Part shown: piece by piece, positions 29,551 to 37,639 of the stretch
How positions within the stretch are numbered: position 1 is the first letter of the stretch
Layout: each line of letters begins with the position of its first letter
Source: Delftia tsuruhatensis NBRC 16741
GTDB taxonomy: Bacteria > Pseudomonadota > Gammaproteobacteria > Burkholderiales > Burkholderiaceae_C
Direction of reading: 5' to 3'
Length of the DNA: 64,000 nt
Assembly: GCF_001571325.1 (NCBI RefSeq)
Contig: NZ_BCTO01000009.1
Location: 28,810-92,809, forward strand
Made by a program: the position numbers and the translations under genes
Notes under the pieces: model-generated
Told to the model about the DNA's origin: nothing
Databases searched by the model: none
Seen by the model: only the letters and a program-made list of their open reading frames with translations

Positions 29551-32043
29551 ATGGGCCATCACCCGACTTTTCGCGCCACACGACTGGCATTTCAACTGCG
29601 GCAGGCCTTGCGCCCCGCCGTTCTGGCACTGCCGCTGGTGGCGGTGCTTGCCCCGGCGCAGGCCCACGCACAGGCACAGCCCCACGCCCAGGCAGTGCAG
29701 CGCTACGACATTCCTGCCGGGCCGCTGACCGCCACGCTCAATCGCTTTGGCGCCCAGGCGGGCATCCTGCTGTCCTTCTCCACCGCCCAGACCGCAGACA
29801 GGACCAGCCCCGGCGTGCAGGGTGATCGAACCGTGGACCAGGCCCTGTCCGCGCTGCTGGCCGGCACGGGCCTGCAGGCCCTGCCGCGCGAGGGCGGCGG
29901 CTTTGTGGTGCGACCGTCCCTGGCCGTGGGAACGCCCACCGGCGCGGCCACGCTGGCCGAGGTGCGCGTCACCGCCCAGGCCGAGCGCAGCGCCGTCACC
30001 GAGGGCACGCAGTCCTACGCCGCCAGCGAATCGCGGGCCGCCACGGGCCTGTCCCTGTCGCTGCGCGAGACGCCGCAGTCGGTCAGCGTGATCACGCGCC
30101 AGCGCATGGACGACCAGGGCATCGTGCTGCAGGAAGACATCGCCCGCCAGACCACGGGCCTGAGCTATGCGCAGTACGGTCCCACGGGCGGCGACACCAA
30201 CCAGTTCTTCGCGCGGGGCTTTCAGATCAAGAACTTCCAGGTCGATGGCGTCAACCGCCTGTTCAGCGACTACCCGGCCATCTTCCAGACCAGCGACATG
30301 GCCATGTTCGACCGCGTCGAAGTCGTGCGCGGCGCCTCGGGGCTGATGAGCGGCGCGGGCACGCCCGGCGCCACCATCAACCTGGTGCGCAAGCTGCCCA
30401 CGGCCGAGTTCCAGGGCAGCGCCAGGCTCACGGCAGGCTCCTGGGATTTCGCACGTGCCGAGGTGGATCTGTCATCTCCGCTCAACGCCTCCGGATCGGT
30501 GCGCGGGCGCATCGTGGCCGTGTCGCAGAACCGCCATTCCAAGGTCGACTACGAGCAGGACCGCAGCCGCTCGCTGTACGGCGTGGTGGAGGCTGACCTG
30601 TCGCCGTCCACGCTGGCCACCGTGGGCTTTTCCGCGCAGGACTACGACGCTTCTGGCGTAGGCCGTGGGGGCCGGCCTTTCTTCTACACGGATGGCACGC
30701 GCATCGATTGGAGCCGCTCCGCGTCCTCGGGCGCGCGCTGGGCCTCGGCACGGCGGGACTACCGCAGCGTCTTCGCCTCGCTCGAACACCGCATGGCCAG
30801 CGACTGGCGCCTGAAGGCCATCTACACGCTCGACCGCAGCAGCTATGACGAGATTCCGGGCTGGACCAATGAACAGCCTGTGGACCGCACCACCGGCGCA
30901 GGTGCCGGCCTGTGGGCCGCCTGGTGGACGGGGCGGCCTCGGCAGGACACGCTGGACCTCACGGCTTCCGGTCCCTTCCAGCTGCTGGGACGCCAGCACC
31001 AGGCCGCCTTCGGCGCCAGTGTGGCACGCACGCGCAACGACAGCGGCTCGCATGGCCGCTGGGCCTTCCCCGGCTGGGACAACACCATAGACAACCTCTT
31101 CACCTGGGATGGCCGCACGCCGGTGCAGCCCGACAACCCGGTACTAGGCCGCAGCGCGGCCGTGGAACGCAGCAGCAGTGCTTACGGATCGCTGCAGCTG
31201 CGCCCCACGGACCGGCTGTCCGTCATCGCGGGGGCACGCATCACGAACTGGAAGCGTCGCGACAGCTACACCGATTTCGCCAGCGGCGAGACCAGCGGCA
31301 GCGCCATGGCCGAAAACGGCAAGCTCACGCCCTTCGCCGGCCTGGTGCTGGACGTGGGCCGCGACTGGTCGGCCTATGCCAGCTATACCGATATTTTCCA
31401 GGCGCAGAGCAGCCTGGACATCCACGGCAAAAAGCTCGATCCCCTACTGGGCCGCAGCTACGAGCTGGGCCTCAAGGGCGAGCTGCTGGACAAGCGCCTG
31501 CAGGTGGGCGCCGCCGTCTACCGCCTGCTGCAGGACAACGTGGCCCAGGCCATCACGGGCAGCTACGCGCCCAATGGCGAGCAGGCCTACCGTGCCGTCA
31601 AGGGCGCCGAAACGCGTGGCTTCGAGGTGGAGATGACCGGCGAAATCCGCCGCCACTGGAACGCCTCCGTCGGCTTTGCCCGCAACATCGCGCGCGACGC
31701 CGAGCGCAACCGCCTGAACCCCGAAATCCCGCGCAACACCCTCAAGCTGTTCACCACCTACCGCCTGCCTCACATAGGCCACGGCCTGACCGTGGGCGGC
31801 GGCGCGCGCTGGCAAAGCGGCACCTGGAGCGACCTCTCCTTCCTGGGCCTGCCCAACGTCAGCCGTGTCGAGCAGAAAAGCTATGCTGTGGCCGACCTGA
31901 TGGTGCAATACGCCATCAATCCGAAGCTCACGGTCTCGGCCAACCTCTACAACGTCTTCGACCGCAAGTACCAAGGGGTTTCGACCTCGTCGTACTACGG
32001 GGAGGCGCGGAATATGCGCGTGGCGGTGTCTATGAAGTTCTGA
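29551..32043 (+). CDS. TonB-dependent siderophore receptor with STN signalling domain
   Basis: An 830-residue outer-membrane receptor. It has a signal sequence ending near HAQAQ. An STN domain follows at about residues 48-100 (YDIPAGPLTATLNRFGAQAG, then SALLAGTGLQ). The plug domain includes SLSLRETPQSVSVITRQRMDD and a 22-strand barrel ends VSMKF with terminal Phe. This is the FpvA/FoxA group that takes up ferric siderophores and signals through FecR. I prefer the ATG at 29551, which follows GAGGGA, over upstream starts at 29479 and 29485. Siderophore identity is unknown; no biosynthesis genes are nearby. Confidence 0.91.
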   Translation: MGHHPTFRATRLAFQLRQALRPAVLALPLVAVLAPAQAHAQAQPHAQAVQRYDIPAGPLTATLNRFGAQAGILLSFSTAQTADRTSPGVQGDRTVDQALSALLAGTGLQALPREGGGFVVRPSLAVGTPTGAATLAEVRVTAQAERSAVTEGTQSYAASESRAATGLSLSLRETPQSVSVITRQRMDDQGIVLQEDIARQTTGLSYAQYGPTGGDTNQFFARGFQIKNFQVDGVNRLFSDYPAIFQTSDMAMFDRVEVVRGASGLMSGAGTPGATINLVRKLPTAEFQGSARLTAGSWDFARAEVDLSSPLNASGSVRGRIVAVSQNRHSKVDYEQDRSRSLYGVVEADLSPSTLATVGFSAQDYDASGVGRGGRPFFYTDGTRIDWSRSASSGARWASARRDYRSVFASLEHRMASDWRLKAIYTLDRSSYDEIPGWTNEQPVDRTTGAGAGLWAAWWTGRPRQDTLDLTASGPFQLLGRQHQAAFGASVARTRNDSGSHGRWAFPGWDNTIDNLFTWDGRTPVQPDNPVLGRSAAVERSSSAYGSLQLRPTDRLSVIAGARITNWKRRDSYTDFASGETSGSAMAENGKLTPFAGLVLDVGRDWSAYASYTDIFQAQSSLDIHGKKLDPLLGRSYELGLKGELLDKRLQVGAAVYRLLQDNVAQAITGSYAPNGEQAYRAVKGAETRGFEVEMTGEIRRHWNASVGFARNIARDAERNRLNPEIPRNTLKLFTTYRLPHIGHGLTVGGGARWQSGTWSDLSFLGLPNVSRVEQKSYAVADLMVQYAINPKLTVSANLYNVFDRKYQGVSTSSYYGEARNMRVAVSMKF

Positions 32044-32683
32044 AATGTTTTCAGCTGCGCCCCGTGTGAACGTCGTCAGCATCAGTGGATGTGCTGTCCG
32101 CCGTTGATGGCGATGTTTGCGAGGGTAGAGCTGTCAGGGTGTCATGGCGAGCCTGGCCGTCCATCCGTGTTTCGGGACTGCAAGTTTGAGTGGGGGTGAG
32201 ACGATCACTGGCACGGGGCGAGCGCCCGGAGAATGTCCTAGCCTTCGAGTAGCCCCACCATTTGGGCCAGCGCTTGTCGCAGGGGCTAAGGACTGCTTGG
32301 CGCCATGCAGCGTGAGTTCGCCCGGCGGCGGGGGGCGGCAGCTGCCGAGGCAAAGCCGACACCGACAGGCCTGCGACAAACGACGGCAACGGGTAGCTGC
32401 CACACAAGAGCCCATGGCAACCCGCGACGCCGCCGCACATCGGCCCTGAGCCCTTGCGCCTCGGCCGATAGCTCGCTCCTCAGCCTTGCTGGCCAAAAAA
32501 CTAAAGTGCAGTGGCGCGTTTTCCGTACAGACGAAAGTTCAGTGGCGCATCTCTCTAAGGATCGATGGTGCATGGCTTGCGAGGACGTGAGAAATCAACG
32601 AGTTATCTGCGTGACGCGCGGCGTGTTCAGTGGCGTTCCGCACGGAGCTTGCGCAATGGAGCCGCACGGCCGCCCTTATTTTT
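32044..32683. other. gene-poor stretch left of the arsenic cluster
   Basis: About 640 bases with no convincing gene on either strand. Open frames present are low-complexity and arginine-rich, as expected of noncoding high-GC DNA. The right part (32503-32640) has three direct copies of an 11-base motif (see separate entry). The stretch marks the junction between the iron-uptake genes and the arsenic genes and may be scar DNA from an insertion. Confidence 0.5.
32503..32640. repeat. three direct repeats, possible relic insertion-sequence end
   Basis: The motif GT(G/T)CAGTGGCG occurs at 32506-32516, 32537-32547 and 32625-32635, all in the same orientation. Multiple short terminal repeats near one end are typical of IS21-family elements, but no transposase remnant is seen, so this is a tentative reading. 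Confidence 0.3.
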
Positions 32684-32715
32684 TTAACAACAATTCAACA
32701 ATAGTTGTATTATTG
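32684..32715 (+). promoter_or_regulatory. arsR promoter with overlapping inverted repeat (ArsR operator candidate)
   Basis: A -35 TTAACA (32684-32689) and a -10 TATTAT (32708-32713) are 18 bases apart. The inverted repeat CAATA-N7-TATTG (32699-32715) overlaps the -10, where a bound ArsR repressor would block RNA polymerase. The predicted transcription start falls at about 32720, the first base of the arsR start codon. Confidence 0.6.
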
Positions 32716-32719
32716 ATGC

Positions 32720-33043
32720 ATGCAAGAAACCCAAGTCATCCGATCGCTTTCGGCCCTGGCCCATGAAGCGCGCCTGCGCGTTTTCCGCGCCCTGGTAGTC
32801 GCCGGCCCTGCGGGGCTTACGCCCAGCGCCTTGGCCGAACAGTTGGGTATCGCACCCAACGCGCTGTCGTTCCACCTCAAGGAGCTGTCCCATGCCGAGC
32901 TGGTCAGCCAGGAGCGCCTGGGCCGCAATGTGCTGTACCGGGCGTCCTTTGCGGCGATGAACGACCTGCTCGCCTACCTCACCGAAAACTGCTGCCAGGG
33001 CGCCGCATGCGCCACGGTGGATGCCTTGCCCTGCAACTGCTGA
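32720..33043 (+). CDS. arsR: arsenite-responsive repressor ArsR (C-terminal cysteine type)
   Basis: A 107-residue winged-helix ArsR/SmtB repressor. The DNA-recognition helix region is ALAEQLGIAPNALSFHLKEL. Unlike E. coli ArsR it has no CVC pair in that helix. Instead, cysteines cluster at the C-terminus: C91, C92, C97, C105 and C107. This matches the Acidithiobacillus ferrooxidans-type ArsR, where a C-terminal vicinal pair plus one more Cys binds As(III). It heads the cluster with arsI 12 bases downstream. No Shine-Dalgarno precedes the ATG, and the predicted transcript begins at the start codon, so translation may be leaderless. Confidence 0.92.
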   Translation: MQETQVIRSLSALAHEARLRVFRALVVAGPAGLTPSALAEQLGIAPNALSFHLKELSHAELVSQERLGRNVLYRASFAAMNDLLAYLTENCCQGAACATVDALPCNC

Positions 33044-33055
33044 ACGGAGTCCACG

Positions 33056-33556
33056 ATGAAACGCTTCCATGTCCATATGCACGTCGACGATCTGGCCAAG
33101 AACATCGCGTTCTATTCCCAGCTGTTTGGTGCCGAGCCCGCCCGCGTGGAAAGCGACTACGCGAAGTGGATGCTGGATGAGCCCCGGGTGAACTTCGCCA
33201 TTTCGACGCGAGGCGAGAAAGCCGGCCTGGACCACCTGGGCTTCCAAGTGGATGAGGCCGAGGAGCTGGATGCGCTCAAGGCACGCGCCAGGGCCGCCGA
33301 CCTGGCGATGCTCGACGAAGGCGCCACCACCTGCTGCTATGCACGCAGCGACAAGCACTGGATCACCGATCCCCAGGGGATTGCCTGGGAGCACTTTCAT
33401 TCGCTGGAGAACATTCCCGTGTTTCACGAGGCCCCTGATGCAGCTGTCGGAGCCAGCGGCGCGTGCTGCGCGCCGACGGCCCCGCGCCAGGCGGCCGCAT
33501 CTGCCTGCTGCGCCCCAGGCACCGCAGCTGCCTCTTCCTCCAAGTCCTGCTGCTAA
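33056..33556 (+). CDS. arsI: ArsI C-As lyase (type I extradiol dioxygenase fold, CadI-like)
   Basis: A 166-residue VOC-fold enzyme. Characterised ArsI proteins cleave the carbon-arsenic bond of trivalent organoarsenicals such as methylarsenite, using Fe(II) and O2. The expected ligands are present: H5 (FHVHMHV), H60 (GLDHLGF) and E112 (WEHF). The vicinal substrate-binding pair is C93-C94 (TTCCYARSD). The tail after residue 130 is odd: an Ala/Ser-rich stretch with three more CC pairs (137-138, 151-152, 165-166). It could bind arsenic or pass it to the active site. It follows arsR and precedes two arsenate/arsenite genes. Confidence 0.9.
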   Translation: MKRFHVHMHVDDLAKNIAFYSQLFGAEPARVESDYAKWMLDEPRVNFAISTRGEKAGLDHLGFQVDEAEELDALKARARAADLAMLDEGATTCCYARSDKHWITDPQGIAWEHFHSLENIPVFHEAPDAAVGASGACCAPTAPRQAAASACCAPGTAAASSSKSCC

Positions 33557-33562
33557 GCCACC

Positions 33563-34069
33563 ATGTCTGATTCCATCACCCCCCTGAATGTCCTGTTCCT
33601 GTGCACTCACAACTCGGCGCGCAGCATCCTGGCCGAAGCTTTGCTCAACGACATGGGCAATGGGCGCTTCAAAGCGTATTCGGCCGGCAGCAGCCCCCGC
33701 GCGAATCAGCAGCCCAATCCCTTGAGCTTGCAGGTGCTGCAACGTGCCGGCGTATCTGTGCAGGGGCTGCGCAGCAAGAGCTGGGATGAGTTCGCGGCCC
33801 CGCAGGCGCCGCAGATGGACCTGATCATCACCGTCTGCGACAACGCAGCTGGCGAGGTCTGCCCGATCTGGCCCGGCCACCCCGCCACCGCCCACTGGGG
33901 ATACGCCGACCCCTCGCAGGGAGACGCATCTGAAGAGGTCAAGCTGGAAGCATTCCGACAGACTCTGCACATGATGCGTCGTCGTCTGGAGCTGCTGGTC
34001 AACCTGCCCGACGACAAGCTGGAAAAGGCAAGGCTACAGGGCACCGCCCGCGAACTGGCCTCCCACTGA
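33563..34069 (+). CDS. arsenate reductase, low-molecular-weight phosphatase type
   Basis: A 168-residue protein of the LMW protein-tyrosine-phosphatase-like ArsC class. The P-loop is C14-THNSAR-S (CX5R). Two further cysteines, C92 and C100 (VCDNAAGEVC), are spaced like the redox pair used by thioredoxin-linked ArsC enzymes. It would reduce arsenate to arsenite. It starts 7 bases after arsI. A second, unrelated arsenate reductase (glutaredoxin type) closes the same cluster. Confidence 0.88.
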   Translation: MSDSITPLNVLFLCTHNSARSILAEALLNDMGNGRFKAYSAGSSPRANQQPNPLSLQVLQRAGVSVQGLRSKSWDEFAAPQAPQMDLIITVCDNAAGEVCPIWPGHPATAHWGYADPSQGDASEEVKLEAFRQTLHMMRRRLELLVNLPDDKLEKARLQGTARELASH

Positions 34070-34123
34070 CGCCCCCCTTCGTCCACGAATGCGCGCCTTC
34101 TGAAACCCGAATCTCCCAGCACC

Positions 34124-35413
34124 ATGCTCATGGCAGTCCTGATCTTCATCTCCACCCTTGTGCTGGTTATCTGGCAGCCGCGCGGCCTGGGCATTGGCTG
34201 GAGCGCCTCGCTGGGCGCGGTCGTTGCCCTGCTGGCCGGCGTGGTGCATCTTTCCGACATTCCAGTGGTCTGGGGCATCGTGTGGAATGCGACCGCCACC
34301 TTTGTAGCCGTCATCATCATCAGCCTGCTGCTTGACGAGGCCGGCTTCTTCGAATGGGCCGCGCTGCACTTCGCACGCTGGGGCGGCGGCCGGGGCAGCA
34401 AGCTGTTCGCGTTCATCGTGCTGCTGGGTGCGGCTGTGTCCGCCTTGTTCGCCAACGACGGCGCCGCCCTGATTCTCACGCCCATCGTGATGGCCATGCT
34501 CGTGGCGCTGGGCTTTTCGCCCTCCGCCACGCTGGCATTCGTCATGGCGGCAGGCTTCATCGCCGACACGGCCAGCCTGCCGCTGATCGTCTCCAACCTG
34601 GTCAACATCGTCTCGGCCGACTTTTTCAACATCGGCTTCAACGAATACGCCTCGGTAATGGTGCCGGTCAATCTCGCCTCGGTGCTGGCCAGCCTCGCCA
34701 TGCTGATGCTGTTCTTTCGGCGCGGCATTCCCGCAACCTATGACCTGGCCCAGCTCAGGCGCCCGGCCGATGCGATCCGCGATCCGGCGACCTTTCGCGC
34801 GGGCTGGGTGGTTCTGGTCCTGCTGTTGGTCGGCTTCTTCGGGCTGGAGCCGCTGGGCGTGCCAGTCAGCGCGGTCGCGGCCGCAGGTGCCGCCCTGCTG
34901 CTGGCCGTGGCGGCACGCGGCTGCGTCATCAGCACCCGCAAGGTACTGCATGGCGCGCCGTGGCAGATCGTGGTGTTCTCGCTGGGCATGTATCTGGTGG
35001 TCTACGGATTGCGCAATGCCGGGCTGATCACCTCTATCGCATCCGTTCTGGACCGCTTTGCCCAAGGCGGCGTCTGGGGCGCAGCCATTGGCACGGGGGT
35101 GCTCTCGGCCCTGCTGTCGTCTGTGATGAACAACATGCCCACCGTGCTGGTGGGTGCGCTGTCGATCGATGCCTCCAGTGCCACCGGCGTGGTCAGGGAT
35201 GCCATGGTCTACGCCAACGTGATCGGCTGCGACCTGGGCCCGAAGATTACGCCCATCGGTAGCCTGGCCACGCTGCTGTGGCTGCATGTGCTGGCCAGCA
35301 AAGGCATGACCATCGGATGGGGCTACTACTTCAGGGTCGGTACGGTTTTGACGGCCCCCGTGCTGCTCATCACGCTTGCCGCCCTTGCGCTGCGCCTGAG
35401 CGTGGCTGCCTGA
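34124..35413 (+). CDS. arsB: arsenite efflux transporter ArsB
   Basis: A 429-residue integral membrane transporter with about 12 hydrophobic segments. It is of the ArsB (ion-transporter) family rather than Acr3. Family blocks include [19 protein letters not shown] near residue 105, [11 protein letters not shown] and [12 protein letters not shown]. It expels As(III)/Sb(III) using proton motive force. No arsA or arsD is present. It lies between the two arsenate reductase genes, 54 bases after the first. Confidence 0.93.
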   Translation: MLMAVLIFISTLVLVIWQPRGLGIGWSASLGAVVALLAGVVHLSDIPVVWGIVWNATATFVAVIIISLLLDEAGFFEWAALHFARWGGGRGSKLFAFIVLLGAAVSALFANDGAALILTPIVMAMLVALGFSPSATLAFVMAAGFIADTASLPLIVSNLVNIVSADFFNIGFNEYASVMVPVNLASVLASLAMLMLFFRRGIPATYDLAQLRRPADAIRDPATFRAGWVVLVLLLVGFFGLEPLGVPVSAVAAAGAALLLAVAARGCVISTRKVLHGAPWQIVVFSLGMYLVVYGLRNAGLITSIASVLDRFAQGGVWGAAIGTGVLSALLSSVMNNMPTVLVGALSIDASSATGVVRDAMVYANVIGCDLGPKITPIGSLATLLWLHVLASKGMTIGWGYYFRVGTVLTAPVLLITLAALALRLSVAA

Positions 35414-35437
35414 ATTCCCTCACAGAACCCATCTGCC

Positions 35438-35869
35438 ATGAGCACCATCACGATCTATCACAACCCCGCCTGCGGCACATCGCGCAACGTGCTGGCCCTG
35501 ATCCGCAACAGCGGCGAGGAGCCCGCCGTCATCGAATACCTCAAGACACCGCCCGACCGGGCCACGCTGGAGCGGCTGCTGGCGGACCTGGCCCTGCCTG
35601 TGCGGGAGGTTCTGCGGCAAAAAGGTACGCCGTATGACGAGATGGGCCTGGGCGACCCGGAATGGACCGATGCCCAGCTGATCGACGCCATGCTCCGGCA
35701 CCCTATCCTCATCAATCGCCCCATTGTGGTGACGCCACTGGGCACGCGCCTGTGCCGGCCATCCGAGGTGGTGCTGGACATACTGCCGCGTCCCCAGCAA
35801 GGGGCATTCTCCAAGGAGGACGGCGAAGCCGTCATCGACGCGGCAGGGCAGCGTGTGGCAAAGCACTGA
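35438..35869 (+). CDS. arsC: arsenate reductase ArsC, glutathione/glutaredoxin type
   Basis: A 143-residue ArsC-family (Spx/ArsC fold) reductase. The catalytic cysteine is C12 in YHNPACGTSRN. The arginine-containing RPIVVTPLGTRLCRP region binds arsenate, as in E. coli plasmid R773 ArsC. It reduces As(V) using glutathione and glutaredoxin. It begins 25 bases after arsB and is the last gene of the arsenic cluster. With the phosphatase-type enzyme upstream, the cell has two independent electron routes for arsenate reduction. Confidence 0.93.
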   Translation: MSTITIYHNPACGTSRNVLALIRNSGEEPAVIEYLKTPPDRATLERLLADLALPVREVLRQKGTPYDEMGLGDPEWTDAQLIDAMLRHPILINRPIVVTPLGTRLCRPSEVVLDILPRPQQGAFSKEDGEAVIDAAGQRVAKH

Positions 35870-35970
35870 CTTGCCAGATCCGGCCCCTGCGTGGCCAAAG
35901 GTGGCGAGGCAGCAACGACCTGCCGCTGTGGCGCGCCGAAGCCTCAGCGGCGCCCCGCTCCTGAGCCTGC

Positions 35971-36549
35971 TCACCACCCGGGGCGGCCCACGATCCCTTC
36001 GGCCGCTGCCTTGAAGTTCGCCATGACTTCATCGATCGGCTGACCCATCTGCGCATGGACGATGGCGCCATCCGCCACCAGGGTGAGCGCAGCGCCCACG
36101 GACACGGGATGGCCACCGAACAGGCGATCCAGCACGGACGACATTTCCTGCTTGTGCCGCCGGACCGTCGCCAGGATCTCAGGGTCGGACGAGCCCAGTT
36201 CGGCAGCGGCATTGAGAAAGGCGCAGCCCCGAAAGTCGGGCTGGCCGAACCAGCTCCTGAGGGTGGTGGACAGGGCATCCAACGCTGACGAGCCCCCGGC
36301 GGCCTCCTGCGCCAGGCTGGCCTGGAACCAGGAAATCCACCGTTCATGGCGGTAGTCGAGGTACGCACGGATCAGGTCGTCCTTGCTGGCGTACTGGCGG
36401 TAGAAGGTGACTTTGCTGACCGACGACCGCTCGATGATCCGGTCCACGCCCGTGGCCCGGATGCCCTCTGCGTAGAAAAGGCCATGGGCTGCCACCAGGA
36501 TGCGCTCGCGGGGCGGCAGTGACTCGAGAGATGGCTGGGAAGTTTTCAT
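35971..36549 (-). CDS. TetR-family regulator, divergent from an NTF2-like gene
   Basis: A 192-residue regulator. The HTH domain has RILVAAHGLFYAEGIRATGVDRIIERSSVSKVTFYRQYASKDDLI, and a TetR_C ligand domain follows. The start at 36549 (MKTSQPSLES) is the first well-placed ATG. Its promoter region carries two direct copies of a 16-base motif (36558-36614), one of which extends into a palindrome, so autoregulation together with the divergent gene is likely. A conserved cysteine (RGCAFLNAAAE) recalls redox- or electrophile-sensing TetR members such as NemR, but this is speculative. Confidence 0.86.
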   Translation of the reverse strand: MKTSQPSLESLPPRERILVAAHGLFYAEGIRATGVDRIIERSSVSKVTFYRQYASKDDLIRAYLDYRHERWISWFQASLAQEAAGGSSALDALSTTLRSWFGQPDFRGCAFLNAAAELGSSDPEILATVRRHKQEMSSVLDRLFGGHPVSVGAALTLVADGAIVHAQMGQPIDEVMANFKAAAEGIVGRPGW

Positions 36550-36557
36550 GAAGACAT

Positions 36558-36614
36558 TGTAGACAGATCGTTCCACCTCCGTTAGAGTGGCGCATGTAGA
36601 CAGATCGTTCTACA
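36558..36614. promoter_or_regulatory. paired operator sites in the TetR/NTF2-like divergent region
   Basis: TGTAGACAGATCGTTC occurs at 36558-36573 and again at 36595-36610, a 37-bp period. The second copy extends to TCTACA at 36609-36614, forming an imperfect palindrome (TGTAGA-N8-TCTACA). This is the expected layout for a TetR dimer site. Confidence 0.65.
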
Positions 36615-36633
36615 TCTTTTCAAAGGTCACATC

Positions 36634-37101
36634 ATGGAAACTCGCCCACCCCTGCCCCCGTTCTCTCTCGCAAGCGCCGTCCAAAAGGTCCGTTTGGCCG
36701 AGGATGGATGGAACACACGCGATGCGGCCAAGGTCGCGATGGCCTATACCCCCGACACGAAATGGCGCAACCGGGCGGAGTTCGCCAACAGCCGCGCCGA
36801 GGCCCAGGCCCTTCTTGAGAGGAAGTGGAAGAAGGAGCTGGACTACCGGCTGATCAAGGAGCTTTGGCTGTACGGAGAAAACCGGATCGCAGTCCGCTAC
36901 GCCTATGAGTGGCACGACGATGCCGGGAACTGGTTCCGGTCGTACGGCAACGAGAACTGGGAATTCGAGGCCGACGGTCTCATGCGCCGGCGCTTCGCAT
37001 GCATCAACGACATGCCCATCCAGGAATCGGAGCGCAAGTTCCACTGGCCGCTGGGGCGTCGCCCCGATGACCACCCCGGTCTGTCCGACCTGGGCCTGTA
37101 G
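36634..37101 (+). CDS. NTF2-like protein, DUF1348 family
   Basis: A 155-residue small alpha+beta barrel protein. Blocks [39 protein letters not shown] and [14 protein letters not shown] are typical of DUF1348 in the SnoaL/NTF2-like superfamily. Biochemical function is not established. It is divergent from, and probably repressed by, the neighbouring TetR regulator, which suggests induction by some small molecule, perhaps an electrophile. An AAAGG site precedes the ATG. Confidence 0.85.
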   Translation: METRPPLPPFSLASAVQKVRLAEDGWNTRDAAKVAMAYTPDTKWRNRAEFANSRAEAQALLERKWKKELDYRLIKELWLYGENRIAVRYAYEWHDDAGNWFRSYGNENWEFEADGLMRRRFACINDMPIQESERKFHWPLGRRPDDHPGLSDLGL

Positions 37102-37172
37102 GCAAAGCCCCGGGCCACGTCCCCAGGCAGCCAGCCGCTGCCGCGATGGCCTGGGCGGGAAGGCGCTCCGCC

Positions 37173-37499
37173 TTACCGACTCAGCGCCTTGCGGACCTCC
37201 GCCTGGAACGCCTCGCTGTTGCGAAGGCGCAGGTACTCCTGGTATGCGGCCCGATATTCCTGCGTTTCGACTCCGTAGGAGATCGATATCTCCGCATGGC
37301 GGTCCAATCCGGCGCGGCGCCAGAGTGCGAGATCGGCGATGACTTCGGCGCGGGAAAGCGCTGCGTCCGATGTGGCTGCCGAGGCGTCTTGCGGCTGCGA
37401 ATGGGCTGCGAAGCAGCTTGAGAAGGCGATGGCTGCAAGCGCCGGCTTCAGGAGGCGTGCGGCTGCAGCAACGGTGGGGGAGGGGGTTGTGTTTGACAT
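37173..37499 (-). CDS. small exported DUF4148-type protein
   Basis: A 108-residue protein. An N-terminal hydrophobic stretch (LLKPALAAIAFSSCFAAHSQ) looks like a signal peptide. It is followed by LSRAEVIADLALWRRAGL, the core of DUF4148, a short domain common in Burkholderiales periplasmic proteins. Function is unknown. The start ATG is at 37499. It lies 140 bases downstream of the outer-membrane efflux gene on the same strand, so read-through is possible, but an independent unit is as likely. Confidence 0.75.
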   Translation of the reverse strand: MSNTTPSPTVAAAARLLKPALAAIAFSSCFAAHSQPQDASAATSDAALSRAEVIADLALWRRAGLDRHAEISISYGVETQEYRAAYQEYLRLRNSEAFQAEVRKALSR

Positions 37500-37639
37500 G
37501 GTTTGACGGATGGGGGTGGGTGGAGCCGGGCCATGGCTTGGGCCGCCTGCTTGGGCAGGTCGCCTGGGCCGCATGTCCCGCAGGGGTGTTCGGTTGCTTT
37601 GCTGTGTGGAAAGGGGGCTCCTTTCGGGAAGTGGCAGGT

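Noticed and set aside
32044..32683. arginine-rich frames left of arsR as genes
   Set aside because: Translations are low-complexity and no start signal or family similarity is visible.
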